Source: JANQPA01 sp964628385
GTDB lineage: Bacteria > Bacteroidota > Bacteroidia > Chitinophagales > Saprospiraceae
Length of the DNA stretch: 64,000 bases
Assembly: GCA_964628385.1 (NCBI GenBank)
Contig: CAZVOD010000001.1
Span: 92,421 to 156,420 of the forward strand
Direction of reading: 5' to 3'
A model generated the notes under the pieces. It did no database searches and was not told where the DNA came from. It worked only from the letters and a program-made list of their open reading frames with translations. The position numbers were made by a program, and so were the translations under genes. This document shows positions 15,798 to 24,911 of the stretch, piece after piece. Each line of letters starts with the position of its first letter. Positions within the stretch are counted from its first letter, which is position 1.

Positions 15798-17194
15798 TAA
15801 ATATTAAGATTGAGGTGTAAAAATATCCCACTCTCATTTAAATGATTAAAACTGTACTCTATACTAATTACCTTATCATTAAAGAAAACAAAATCCAAAC
15901 CTACCCCTTTTCCCCATAAGAGCCGGTCGTTGAGTGGATTACCCTCTCTCGTAAAAGGGCCATTAACGTAACCTAAATCACTATTAAAGGCAAAATATAT
16001 TTTCAATGGCATGTACCTGAAAGCTTCAATAGGGATTAATGTGCCGAAGGTTATAGCCCGGTTAACTAATTCATACCTAAGGCTCCATTTTGTCAGCGCC
16101 ATATCCAGGCCATCTACGATGTATAGCTCATATCCTCTAACGGCATTATTATGAAAACCTATTGCCCTGTTCAGATTGTAGGGCTGCCGTTCCCTTATGA
16201 TAGATACTTTTGCCTTATTATGGAAAGATAAGCTGAACTTTTTATTTAAAGAATAAAATTTGTCATACCGCAGGTTTAATTCCAAACCATTTACATCTCC
16301 TGTAATCCCTAATCCTAACTTTTCTAACTCGGCTTCAAAATAATAACCATTTAGTGGATAATACCTCAAATCTCTGTAATCGTAAGAATATCGATACCTT
16401 AAAGAAAAATATTGCTGGAAATTTCTTCCATTAAGAAAAAAGTCTGGGTTGAGATCATCGGCGACCGCGTCGGAAAGTCGGTTTTGCTGGTATTTACCCT
16501 CAAAATAATGATTGCCCCTAATCCGGGGTCGATAGTTGAGCCCCGTCAATAAACGAAACCGCTGATATACAAAACCTTCTTCTTCGTTGTAAAAGAGCTG
16601 TTTGTTCTCGTCCGTACCATAGTTGACTTCTCTGTTTTGGAAATAAGCAACATCAAAAACAATCCCCAGCTTTTTATTGGCTGTTAAGTAAGGAAGGTCA
16701 TATTTGACAGAAAACTTTCTGGTATATCCAAATTTAGCAGTTAGCTCCAGCTTATCGCGCCGACCTGTCATATTGGCGTAATAAAGAGCTGCTCCGTAAT
16801 TGATTCGCTCCAGTGATCTATTTTGCTCTACCCACCAGACATTGAAATTTCTATCCGCTAACTCAAATATAGGAACCGGATATATATACCATGCTTCTCT
16901 GACAGTAATATTAATATCCACCTCGTTGGTCTCTCCAACCCAGTCGTCAAAAAATATTTTTACCGATACAAATAGTCCGGTACTTAATAATAAAAGCTCA
17001 CTTTCTTTAAGTGTAGCACTCAAGCTTTCCTTAGGAATTGCTTCACCTTTGCCGAAAGTGATTTCTCTGAGTATAGTTCCGCTTCTGGTCTTAGAGTTTC
17101 CATCTATGGTAATAGACCTTACTGTCACCGCCTCCGATTGAGCAGTTATCAATACGGGATAACTGAACAACAATAATAGTATAAAAGTCCGCAT
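15797..17194 (-). CDS. Omp85/BamA-like outer membrane protein with one POTRA domain
   Basis: A 465-residue outer membrane protein. The start is taken at ATG 17194, giving a clean signal peptide MRTFILLLLFSYPVLITAQS; 20 upstream codons are open but look non-coding. Residues about 25-105 form one POTRA domain (VRSITIDGNSKTRSGTILREI). The rest is rich in alternating aromatic strands typical of a 16-strand barrel. True BamA has five POTRA domains, so this is a shortened relative, perhaps for lipid or protein transport across the outer membrane. It is coupled to nadK by a TAATG overlap. The final residue is isoleucine, not the usual phenylalanine. Confidence 0.8.
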   Translation of the reverse strand: MRTFILLLLFSYPVLITAQSEAVTVRSITIDGNSKTRSGTILREITFGKGEAIPKESLSATLKESELLLLSTGLFVSVKIFFDDWVGETNEVDINITVREAWYIYPVPIFELADRNFNVWWVEQNRSLERINYGAALYYANMTGRRDKLELTAKFGYTRKFSVKYDLPYLTANKKLGIVFDVAYFQNREVNYGTDENKQLFYNEEEGFVYQRFRLLTGLNYRPRIRGNHYFEGKYQQNRLSDAVADDLNPDFFLNGRNFQQYFSLRYRYSYDYRDLRYYPLNGYYFEAELEKLGLGITGDVNGLELNLRYDKFYSLNKKFSLSFHNKAKVSIIRERQPYNLNRAIGFHNNAVRGYELYIVDGLDMALTKWSLRYELVNRAITFGTLIPIEAFRYMPLKIYFAFNSDLGYVNGPFTREGNPLNDRLLWGKGVGLDFVFFNDKVISIEYSFNHLNESGIFLHLNLNI

Positions 17195-17423
17195 AGCCTT
17201 TAGGATGAATCTCGAAATTAATAAATCTAAAGACAACTGTCGACTTTTACACACAGAAAGTTACTGGTATAAAATAGTGGAGGTATAAAAAAGTGTAAAA
17301 CAGCAAAGACCTGACAAACCTCTGAACTTACCTGAATCTTTGTAAAAAAAGGGCTTTTGGAGCAACCCTTCATTTACCACACCCAGCTAGCTTATCACGA
17401 AAACTAGCTGTTAGCGGTAATTT

Positions 17424-18083
17424 TTACACATTCAGATAAGACATCAAGGAATCGAATCGCTCTTTCAGCGTATCGAAGTAGTCCATTTCGTTGAAAGAAG
17501 CTTTGATAAGATAATCAAACCGCTGGAATGTAGCCACCAGAGGTTGTATATTTTGGGTATTTACCTTGAGCGTAACTTCCATTTGAGTGGAATCCGGATT
17601 GGAAGTCACAAAAATACTTAGCACGTGGGCATTTTCCGACTCTACTATCCTGGCAATTTCAGACATACTATAATCGCGTTTGTTGATTTCCAGCACCAGG
17701 ATACTTCCCGATTCAGCAAATGAAGTAGTTGCAGCAAAATATTTGAGAAGATCTTCCTGAGTGATTACTCCAAGATAATTGTGATCGTTATCCACTACAG
17801 GAATCAGAGTCAATTCATGCTGTGCTAACTGACGCATTACTTCGTAAATATGATCTTCCCCATTGACGTAAGGCTTCGTCAATGAAAGCCGATAAGAACC
17901 AACAGCTTCATTGGGGTCAAAATCCAGTATATCTTCTTCAGATATCAATCCCAGCAATTGAGTATTGTTTACGATAGGTAAATGCCTTACATAAAACTCT
18001 TCCATCATTTTGAGTGCCTCTTCCCCGAAGTCTGAAGTACGAAGTGGAATGATTGTATTTGAAATCAAGGACTCTGCGATCAT
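17424..18083 (-). CDS. CBS domain pair protein with ACT-like C-terminus
   Basis: A 219-residue cytoplasmic protein. Residues 1-125 are two CBS motifs (FYVRHLPIVNNTQLLGLISEED and LIPVVDNDHNYLGVITQEDLL are the two cores), a fold that binds adenosine nucleotides. Residues about 135-215 look like an ACT-type alpha/beta domain (ILVLEINKRDYSMSEIARIVE). Such proteins act as energy or ligand sensors; the partner is unknown. It lies 229 bases upstream of the Omp85-like gene in the CBS-Omp85-nadK group, an arrangement known in Bacteroidota, although the gap allows separate transcription. Confidence 0.88.
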   Translation of the reverse strand: MIAESLISNTIIPLRTSDFGEEALKMMEEFYVRHLPIVNNTQLLGLISEEDILDFDPNEAVGSYRLSLTKPYVNGEDHIYEVMRQLAQHELTLIPVVDNDHNYLGVITQEDLLKYFAATTSFAESGSILVLEINKRDYSMSEIARIVESENAHVLSIFVTSNPDSTQMEVTLKVNTQNIQPLVATFQRFDYLIKASFNEMDYFDTLKERFDSLMSYLNV

Positions 18084-18344
18084 GTCTAACTTTTTTGAAA
18101 CTATTTTTTCGTAACTTACTGTATGCCGTGCGAGCTATAGCCTAACCAATCTGGTTGTCTATCCCAACCTTCCTTTTCCGCCATAACTTTCTATTCGGAA
18201 TACTTTCGAAATTCATCCTAACTTAAGAGAATTGAAAATCTTCTTACATTATTATAAACGCATTTTAACAGCCTAAAAGTTTTGGATAAATGATTTCTTT
18301 TTTGTCATCTGTATGAAGCTTAGCAAATGCTTCTTTATCTAGGA

Positions 18345-19265
18345 TTACCCCAGGAGTTTTCTCTTTTGTGTAGCAAACTCTTCGTCTGTGAGTAGTCCTT
18401 TTTCCCTCAATTCTCCAAGCTTTTGTAACTGCTGTAATAGATCACCGGAAGCCAAATTCTCCTCTTCCAACTCATCCATAGTATCTGAAGAATTTTCATT
18501 CGGTATTTCCGGCGTCTTTTCAGTTTCTTCTCTTTTGGGTTTACTTATTCTATATCCATTACTTTTGAATTTATCAAACTCATCTTGTATTCGAAGATAA
18601 GCTAGCGCATCATGCTCCTGAATCTTTTTAAAGTCATTAAATCCAAGTGCTACAGCTTTATCAAGATGATAAAACGACATATCCGCTTTCTCATTCAAAG
18701 AATAAGCGCAAGCTATATTAAAATGAACGGCAATATCTTTTGGATTTATTTCCAATGCTTGTTTGAAATCTTCAATAGCCCCATCATAATCGTAATCCTT
18801 ATATTTTCTTATACCACTGGACTTATAGGGCTCGTTGGATACTTTTGGCTTTGGCTGCGTTTTCTGAACAGGGACCTGCTCTCTTCTCTGCTGGCGATAA
18901 TCGGGATTAACCGCAGGCCTTCTGGGGTTTTCTACAATTTCTTCGCGCCTGCGAGACCTATCGTCATAACGCTCCCGCTGTCTTTCTCTACGCCTTTCGT
19001 AGCGATCAAAATCAGTTTCTTTTCTTCTGTAATGGTAAGAACGATTTCGAGACGATAAATTTTTCCCATTATATCTATAGTTGAAAACTTCATCATCCAT
19101 AGAGAAAAATATAATAGCGTCAACTAATCCTAATATAAAAGGAATGAATGTCCAGCAAAAAACAGCGGATAAGATACCAAGCCCTACATCACCGAGATAA
19201 AATCGGTGGATGCCAAAAAAGCCCATTAACAAAGCAAGAATTCCCGCTACATTTTTATCTCTCAT
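18345..19265 (-). CDS. TM2 domain-TPR-SHOCT protein
   Basis: A 306-residue membrane protein (ATG 19265; a TTG three codons earlier is less likely). Residues 2-60 form a TM2 domain: two hydrophobic helices joined by FFGIHRFYLGDVGLG. A long Arg/Tyr/Glu-rich linker (about 65-145, many RRRE repeats) follows, then two TPR repeats (YDGAIEDFKQALEINPKDI and the next), and a SHOCT motif at the extreme C-terminus (LGELREKGLLTDEEFATQKRKLLG). SHOCT motifs are short oligomerisation or membrane-related segments. No enzyme motif is present. It is monocistronic. Confidence 0.85.
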   Translation of the reverse strand: MRDKNVAGILALLMGFFGIHRFYLGDVGLGILSAVFCWTFIPFILGLVDAIIFFSMDDEVFNYRYNGKNLSSRNRSYHYRRKETDFDRYERRRERQRERYDDRSRRREEIVENPRRPAVNPDYRQQRREQVPVQKTQPKPKVSNEPYKSSGIRKYKDYDYDGAIEDFKQALEINPKDIAVHFNIACAYSLNEKADMSFYHLDKAVALGFNDFKKIQEHDALAYLRIQDEFDKFKSNGYRISKPKREETEKTPEIPNENSSDTMDELEEENLASGDLLQQLQKLGELREKGLLTDEEFATQKRKLLG

Positions 19266-19634
19266 ATATGTCAATACTGAATTTTTTTATTTTCTTGTAT
19301 AGTCTTAAGGCCAGCAAAATAGCCTTGAAACACTTTAAAATGCTTCCCTTCAAAATGATCTGAAAAGTGCTTCCGGGGGAGCAATCCTAAACTCTATCTT
19401 AACATCGTAAGACTTTCTTTAAATATCAACAGTTAAATTAGAAAAACTTGACTTTCCGACCATATAATATCGATATAAACCGATAATTGTTGGATGTTCT
19501 AAAGTAAGACTGGCAAAAGTGCTCTGATACTATATAGTACTGATGCATTCAGGATAAATCTGTTAGATATATTCTGCAAGTATTAAAATAGGTCAAAATT
19601 ACTTTTTCCCGTTTTCCATCGCTTCGAAACAAGT
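19266..19634. other. Intergenic region, TM2 gene to phosphatase gene
   Basis: 369 AT-rich bases between two leftward genes. I see no RNA gene, repeat or convincing terminator; the promoter of the TM2-TPR-SHOCT gene should lie here. Confidence 0.5.
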
Positions 19635-20885
19635 CTATTCAAAAATGCGACAGGTAAGTAGTGTTATATCATCAGGGTAGGGACTTTCTCCCCTATATTC
19701 ATCAATAGCTTCTACCAATTTTTCATTGAATAATTTGGCTGAAAGCCTGTAATTGGCTTTTGCAAAATCATAAATACTTTGTTCCTCAATAAAGGTCCCC
19801 TTACTGTCTGTGATATCTATTAGACCATCCGTATAGGCAAAGATCATGGACTCCCAAAGTACATCCATTGAACCTATTTCCACTTCCGGCAAATCCTGAA
19901 AAGAACCGAGAATAGTACATCCTTTGGTGAGGAAGTGCACTTCATTTTGCATGATCAAAACAGGTGGGTTGTGCCCTGCGTTGACATATTTCAACCTTCT
20001 GGTCCTAGTGTTATATTCTGCGATGAAAAAAGTAATAAAGCGCTCGCCTTTGGTAATCAGATTGACGGACGTATTCAGCGCTCTTACAAAGACGTCCAGA
20101 TCCGTCCGCTGGTTGATCAAAGTATGAAAATTGGCCTGGAAATTGGCCATAAGTAGTGCTGCTGCTATGCCTTTTCCAGAAATATCGCCCACGCAAAAAA
20201 CTATTTTCCCATCATCAAACTCTATGAAATCAAAATAGTCTCCTCCTACTCCCCAATGAGGAATATATAAGCTGGACAGCTCGTAGTTACTTTTAATGGG
20301 CAGCGTACCTGGTATGAGCATCTTTTGAACCTCACTGGCCAGTTCTACCTCTTTTTTAAGCCGCTCCTGTTCCAACTGTCTTTTGAACAAACGCTTATTT
20401 TCAATCGCTACCGCTATAATATTGGTGATGGTAGTGATAAACTGTATTTTATTGTACATGTCTTCATCTTCACTAAAACCACCGATGAAAACATATGCCA
20501 GGGCCTGACTTTTATGATTGACAGGTATAACGACATCAAAGAGGCTAATGAGTGGATGTTCATTAAAATCCTCCAGATTTCTCATTCGCTCAAACTTACC
20601 GAAGCAATCACTGATATCTTCTTTTAGGAGCTCTTTGGATATGCCGATAGAACTGGTACAATTCCATTCTTTTTCCTCCCGAATATACAAAGCCATCTTC
20701 TTCACTCCGATCTCCCAACTGAGAAAAGAATTATACATTTCGTACAGTCCCTGAGCGGAGACATTATTATTGATCGCTTGAGTAATATTTAAAAGGCGAT
20801 TGACCTGAAGCTGCTTCAAGTTGAGTTTCCTCTCCAGAGACTCTATATTGGACAATCCTTTTTTAAGATCAGATAAATTTGACAT
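19635..20885 (-). CDS. GAF-SpoIIE (RsbU-like) serine phosphatase
   Basis: A 416-residue cytoplasmic protein. Residues 1-35 are a probable coiled coil, about 35-165 a GAF-type sensor domain, and 180-416 a PP2C-type SpoIIE phosphatase. The linker ASEVQKMLIPGTLP is the typical RsbU-family lead-in. Metal-binding aspartates lie in GGDYFDFIE, VGDISGKGIAAALLMA, AYTDGLID and PDDITLLTC. Such enzymes dephosphorylate STAS-domain anti-anti-sigma proteins or similar switches. No STAS or HATPase partner is encoded next to it, so the target is unknown. Confidence 0.92.
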   Translation of the reverse strand: MSNLSDLKKGLSNIESLERKLNLKQLQVNRLLNITQAINNNVSAQGLYEMYNSFLSWEIGVKKMALYIREEKEWNCTSSIGISKELLKEDISDCFGKFERMRNLEDFNEHPLISLFDVVIPVNHKSQALAYVFIGGFSEDEDMYNKIQFITTITNIIAVAIENKRLFKRQLEQERLKKEVELASEVQKMLIPGTLPIKSNYELSSLYIPHWGVGGDYFDFIEFDDGKIVFCVGDISGKGIAAALLMANFQANFHTLINQRTDLDVFVRALNTSVNLITKGERFITFFIAEYNTRTRRLKYVNAGHNPPVLIMQNEVHFLTKGCTILGSFQDLPEVEIGSMDVLWESMIFAYTDGLIDITDSKGTFIEEQSIYDFAKANYRLSAKLFNEKLVEAIDEYRGESPYPDDITLLTCRIFE

Positions 20886-21255
20886 TACCGTTGGGTACAG
20901 ATTTTTTTAATTTAAATCCATGTGACCTTACTATACTAAAAAATAAGCGCTGCACAAGCCGTTCTTTTTACTCTTTTTGGTCAATATGGTTTCCTTCAAT
21001 AATCAACTAAGCTAAAGATATAAAAATCTTACTGGTCATTACTTTTAAAATCTCTTCTTAGCAACTCTTTAACAAGCTTTACTATTTAGTAATGATCAGG
21101 TTTGTTTTGTGGGAAATTGGAAATGCCTGACAGATGTAAAACGGTAAGCTTGATTTTTTAATTATTAAACTTGTTTCGCAGTTACTATTACCGATAATTA
21201 TAAGATAAAATCCTATTTTAAACGCAAGTTAGAAGAATTTTCACATCAGTAAATT
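20886..21255. other. Intergenic region between divergent phosphatase and hydrolase genes
   Basis: 370 AT-rich bases between divergent genes, presumably holding both promoters. No -33/-7 pair is convincing and I see no repeat or RNA gene. Confidence 0.5.
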
Positions 21256-22056
21256 ATGCAATCATTCACTTACAATGGCGAAAAGATAGCCTGCAAAGTA
21301 AAAGGTAGTGGTTTTCCTTTGGTCTTTTTACATGGATTTTGTGAAGATCAAACCATTTGGTCGTACTTTGAAGAAAGAACCGATCTTTCCAGGTATCAAT
21401 TTATCAGTATTGATTTCCCTGGATTTGGTCAAACTCCGGCAATAGCGGATTTCAGTATTGAAAATATGGCTAATTTGCTAAAAGAACTTTTTACGCATTT
21501 GCGCCTTAATAAGGCGATTATTTATGGACACTCCATGGGAGGATATGTTGCGCTTGCTTTTCTGGAAGCTTATCCGGAAAGTGTAGCGGGTATTGCGCTT
21601 GTACATTCCCATCCCTACGAAGATAATTTGGAAGGGAAGCAGGCCAGAACCAGGGCTATTGAATTCATCCGGCAGTATGGTCATCAAAAATTTGTATCCG
21701 ACTTGATCCCGAGGCTTTTTCCGCAAGACTTCAGAGCTGATCATCCATCTGTGGTTAAGCCGTTGGTAGAAAGTGCCAGGCATTATCCTGAAGCTGGGAT
21801 CATCAATGCACTTAAGGCCATGAGAGAGCGTCCTGATCGCAGGACGCTGTTGGCTGATACGCCTAAGCCTGTGCTGTTTCTTATAGGCCGAAAAGACCAT
21901 TTGCTACCTCAGGATATTTTACTGCAACAAACCACTTTACCCGATGTCGCAGTAATACATATATTAGATAATGTAGGTCATATGGGTATTTTTGAACAAC
22001 CTGAGGATATACACAATAAAATGACTGCTTTTGCTACTTTTTGTTTGAGTAATTGA
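21256..22056 (+). CDS. Alpha/beta hydrolase
   Basis: A 266-residue alpha/beta hydrolase. Oxyanion-hole region FLHGFCEDQTIW (about 25-36), nucleophile elbow YGHSMGGYVAL (Ser about 96), acid in LIGRKDHLLP, and histidine in DNVGHMGIFEQP complete the triad. No signal peptide. It is of the esterase/lipase or C-C hydrolase kind; the substrate cannot be told. Its stop is one base from the ATG of the PrsW-like gene, so the two are co-translated. Confidence 0.9.
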   Translation: MQSFTYNGEKIACKVKGSGFPLVFLHGFCEDQTIWSYFEERTDLSRYQFISIDFPGFGQTPAIADFSIENMANLLKELFTHLRLNKAIIYGHSMGGYVALAFLEAYPESVAGIALVHSHPYEDNLEGKQARTRAIEFIRQYGHQKFVSDLIPRLFPQDFRADHPSVVKPLVESARHYPEAGIINALKAMRERPDRRTLLADTPKPVLFLIGRKDHLLPQDILLQQTTLPDVAVIHILDNVGHMGIFEQPEDIHNKMTAFATFCLSN

Positions 22057-22057
22057 A

Positions 22058-22768
22058 ATGCTGATGAATATACTGCTAATACTGGCAGCCACTCTTCCAG
22101 GGATTCTTGTAATAGTACTGATCTATTACATGGATAAATATGAGAAGGAAGAAAAGCTCCCAATTATTATTTGTTTTACGCTGGGCGTTCTTTGCACATT
22201 ACCTGTTATCGAGCTAAACAAGACCGGCCTGAGCGAATTATTTAACAATCCAAAGGAGCTTCTTCCTACCCTTTTTTATGCCTTCATTTACATTGCCGTA
22301 GTTGAAGAGTTGATCAAGCTATTAGTATTGCTGCTTTATCCTTACCGCCAGGCTTTTTTTAATGAACCTTTTGATGGTATAATATACGCTGTTGCAATAG
22401 CGATGGGGTTTGCCACTCTTGAAAACTTTCTTTATGCGAGTACCCAAAAGCTGGATTTAATCGTTCTCAGAGCTTTTACAGCGGTGCCGGCCCACGCTTC
22501 TTTTGCTGTAATGCAGGGGTATTTTGTAGGCAAAGCAAAGTTTAAACCCAAAAAACAAGTGCAGCTCATTGGATTTGGACTGCTAGTATCGGTAATCACT
22601 CATGGCTTGTATGACTTTTTTATCATACAGGAAGCATTTGAAGGACTGATTATCGCCGCTATCTTTACACTGAGCATATGTATTTTTATGGCTCTTCGAT
22701 TAATAGCAGCACATCAAAAGGACTCACCGTTCAACCTATCTGATCCTCCCCAAAAAAATGATACCTGA
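22058..22768 (+). CDS. PrsW family intramembrane metalloprotease
   Basis: A 236-residue protein with about eight membrane helices, PrsW/YdiV-like. Conserved motifs: EELIKLL (about 88-94), FDGIIYAVAIAMGFATLENFLY with the ENxxY pattern (about 105-126), and HASFAVMQGYFVG, matching the EExxK, ExxxY and Hx3 residues seen in PrsW, which cleaves the anti-sigma factor RsiW in Bacillus. The family belongs to the CPBP/Rce1-like membrane proteases. It starts one base after the hydrolase stop. Its substrate here is unknown; the sigma/anti-sigma pair at 42 kb lacks a membrane helix and is not an obvious target. Confidence 0.88.
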   Translation: MLMNILLILAATLPGILVIVLIYYMDKYEKEEKLPIIICFTLGVLCTLPVIELNKTGLSELFNNPKELLPTLFYAFIYIAVVEELIKLLVLLLYPYRQAFFNEPFDGIIYAVAIAMGFATLENFLYASTQKLDLIVLRAFTAVPAHASFAVMQGYFVGKAKFKPKKQVQLIGFGLLVSVITHGLYDFFIIQEAFEGLIIAAIFTLSICIFMALRLIAAHQKDSPFNLSDPPQKNDT

Positions 22769-22832
22769 TGTTATCTACGAAACAAGTCTAATGCTTTACC
22801 CGCGAGTAGTAAAGTGTATCTCCAAACAACTG

Positions 22833-23171
22833 CTACTTAAGCTTATCATTGCCGGCATGCCGCTCGGCATCCCTTTTCGTTTTCTTATCCAGGTTTTTCT
22901 GTAATGCGTCAGTGAGATCTATTCCCGTCTGATTAGCCAAACAGATCAATACAAAAAAGACATCAGCCATTTCATCAGCCAGATCTTCTCTGGCTGTAAG
23001 CTCCTGCTCTTTTTTCTTAAAGGATTGCTCTCCGTAAAGTCGAGCCATCAGACGGGCCATTTCTCCTACCTCTTCCATCAAAATGGCTGTATTGGTCAAT
23101 TCGTTGTAATAACGTATTCCGATAGTATTAATCCATTGATCAACCGCTGCCTGAGCCGTTTTAATATCCAT
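22833..23171 (-). CDS. MazG-like nucleotide pyrophosphohydrolase
   Basis: A 112-residue all-alpha NTP pyrophosphohydrolase (MazG/dUTPase-2 superfamily). The metal-binding pattern is LMEEVGEMARLM (EExxE, about 31-42) and EDLADEMADVFFVL (ExxD, about 62-75). It is likely to hydrolyse non-canonical or surplus nucleoside triphosphates to monophosphates. Its ATG overlaps the stop of dtd by one base, so the two quality-control genes are translationally coupled. A cytoplasmic protein. Confidence 0.9.
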   Translation of the reverse strand: MDIKTAQAAVDQWINTIGIRYYNELTNTAILMEEVGEMARLMARLYGEQSFKKKEQELTAREDLADEMADVFFVLICLANQTGIDLTDALQKNLDKKTKRDAERHAGNDKLK

Positions 23172-23623
23172 TATTCTTTATTTTTGGTATCAATAAAAAT
23201 GGTAACCGGCCCGTCATTAAGCAAACGCACCTTCATGTCGGCTCCAAAAATTCCCGTCTTGACAGTTTTACCCGTGAATACTTCCATCGCCTGAATAAAT
23301 TTTTCATAAATGGGAATAGCCACATCCGGTTTGGAAGCATTTAAGTAAGAAGGGCGATTTCCTTTCTTGGTGCTGGCATGGAGCGTAAATTGGCTGACGA
23401 CCAGCACTTCTCCGTCAACGTCTTTTATAGAAAAGTTCATTACGCCTTCCTCATCATTAAATATTCTCAAATTGGCAATTTTCCTGGCCAGCCACTCGAT
23501 ATCCTCTTTCTCATCCTCATCTTCAATACCAATGAGTACCAACAAACCGGATTCGATTGCCCCCGTAATTTCATTGTCTACTGTTACCGATGCCTCACTC
23601 ACACGTTGTAATACTGCACGCAT
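23171..23623 (-). CDS. dtd: D-aminoacyl-tRNA deacylase
   Basis: DTD, 150 residues, removes D-amino acids (and glycine from tRNA-Ala) from mischarged tRNAs. MRAVLQRVSEASVTVD is the standard N-terminus; VVSQFTLHASTKKGNRPSY carries the SQFTL active-site motif, and the cross-subunit Gly-Pro motif is seen as NDGPVTIFIDT near the C-terminus. Full length. It overlaps the MazG-like gene by one base. Confidence 0.97.
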   Translation of the reverse strand: MRAVLQRVSEASVTVDNEITGAIESGLLVLIGIEDEDEKEDIEWLARKIANLRIFNDEEGVMNFSIKDVDGEVLVVSQFTLHASTKKGNRPSYLNASKPDVAIPIYEKFIQAMEVFTGKTVKTGIFGADMKVRLLNDGPVTIFIDTKNKE

Positions 23624-23697
23624 ATCATTGATTTTAGCTTGTAATTTAGTTGAGCCTCTCTATTCAGATTATTCCAATGCATCGCCCGGATGATTGT

Positions 23698-24387
23698 TTA
23701 GTCAAACAGGGTTTTATCTCTGTTTTCATTTACTGGCAGGTGCAGCTCCGGGCCATTATTTCGGACGGAACCAACTTCCTTTCCTATTTCATAATAGGTA
23801 AGAATATCATCATCAGGAGTTTTCAACATTTCCAGTACCTCCGGTAGCGGAAGTTCTTCATCAAGCCAGGTGGTCCACTGGTCAGAATAGGGAAATATAA
23901 CAGGCATCCTATTGTGAATAGGCTCCATTTCTTTGTTAGGAGATGTGGTAATGATAGAAAAACTCCGTACCGGAGAAACTCCCTTTGACCATACTTCCCA
24001 TATACCTGCCATTACCATCAATTGATCACTATCGAGCAAAATTCGATACGGCATTTTACGATTTCCTTGCTTTTTCCACTCATAAAAACTATCAGCAATA
24101 ACCAAACAGCGCCTCCTCCGCACCGGAGCTCTAAAGGAGGGCTTATCCTCAATCCCTTCACTCCTGGCATTGATCATCCGACTACCTATCTTTTCATCCT
24201 TTGCCCAATAAGGAATCAGCCCCCATTTGTAAAATTGCAACAACTCCGGGTGCTCATCTGTGATGACTACCGAATGCTGAGTGGGCGCCATATTATAGTT
24301 GGCAGGAATATTATCTTCCACCCTTACATTATCAAATTGCGCACTTATTTGTTGAGGATCTGTTGACAAAGAGTATCTCCCACACAT
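23698..24387 (-). CDS. SRAP (HMCES/YedK) abasic-site protein
   Basis: A 229-residue SOS response-associated peptidase-like protein. It starts MCGRYSLS, so removal of Met1 exposes Cys2, which in HMCES/YedK forms a stable thiazolidine link to abasic sites in single-stranded DNA. Other conserved parts: NARSEG (about 73-78), ADSFYEWKK with the key glutamate, and HNRMPVI with the conserved histidine. Its role is to shield abasic sites at stalled forks. No SOS-type box was found upstream. It lies 74 bases upstream of dtd, possibly in one transcript. Confidence 0.94.
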   Translation of the reverse strand: MCGRYSLSTDPQQISAQFDNVRVEDNIPANYNMAPTQHSVVITDEHPELLQFYKWGLIPYWAKDEKIGSRMINARSEGIEDKPSFRAPVRRRRCLVIADSFYEWKKQGNRKMPYRILLDSDQLMVMAGIWEVWSKGVSPVRSFSIITTSPNKEMEPIHNRMPVIFPYSDQWTTWLDEELPLPEVLEMLKTPDDDILTYYEIGKEVGSVRNNGPELHLPVNENRDKTLFD

Positions 24388-24911
24388 ACTATTCTGTTTT
24401 TCTCTGATTTATTTATCCACATCCCAAAAAAATTATTTGCGGAAATGTAGCGTAATCAAGCTATTATATTTTTGGGTTTCAACATTAATATATTGGGAAC
24501 TTGTCAGTAACCGGGGATGTTTTCAAGATAGACTAAGAATTTGGAAAGCTATATATATTAAAAAGTATTATAAAAGCGATTTTTCGTTAGTATCTTACAG
24601 TTTTTACACATCTACTTCACCAATTAGTTGTTTTTTGGTAAAAATCATCCACACTCGGTGAATAAGTCTATAAATAGCTGATATTAGAGTATCTATCTTG
24701 TTAACCTGCTGTTAATAACACAACATTACTACTTAACAATTAAGTAACAAAAAGAAAACATACACCTAAACTAACATACTAACACAGCTGATGATGATAA
24801 GGCTTTTTTAAAAAATTATAATAAATATTAATAGAGACACAACAGGAAAGAAAAAAGCGTATTAAAAAATTTGTAGTTAACTTTAATTTTGTTTTGAAAA
24901 TACAGGAAAAG
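24388..24911. other. Intergenic region between divergent SRAP and ctaA genes
   Basis: About 520 very AT-rich bases. TAATTTTG at 24884-24891 matches the -7 consensus and lies 20 bases before the ctaA ATG, but no -33 box is placed correctly. I see no RNA gene or repeat. A 74-codon open frame at 24437 has poor composition and I do not call it. Confidence 0.55.

Noticed and set aside
24437..24661. 74-codon frame in the SRAP-ctaA gap
   Set aside because: Very AT-rich, no start signal and no recognisable protein character; treated as non-coding.
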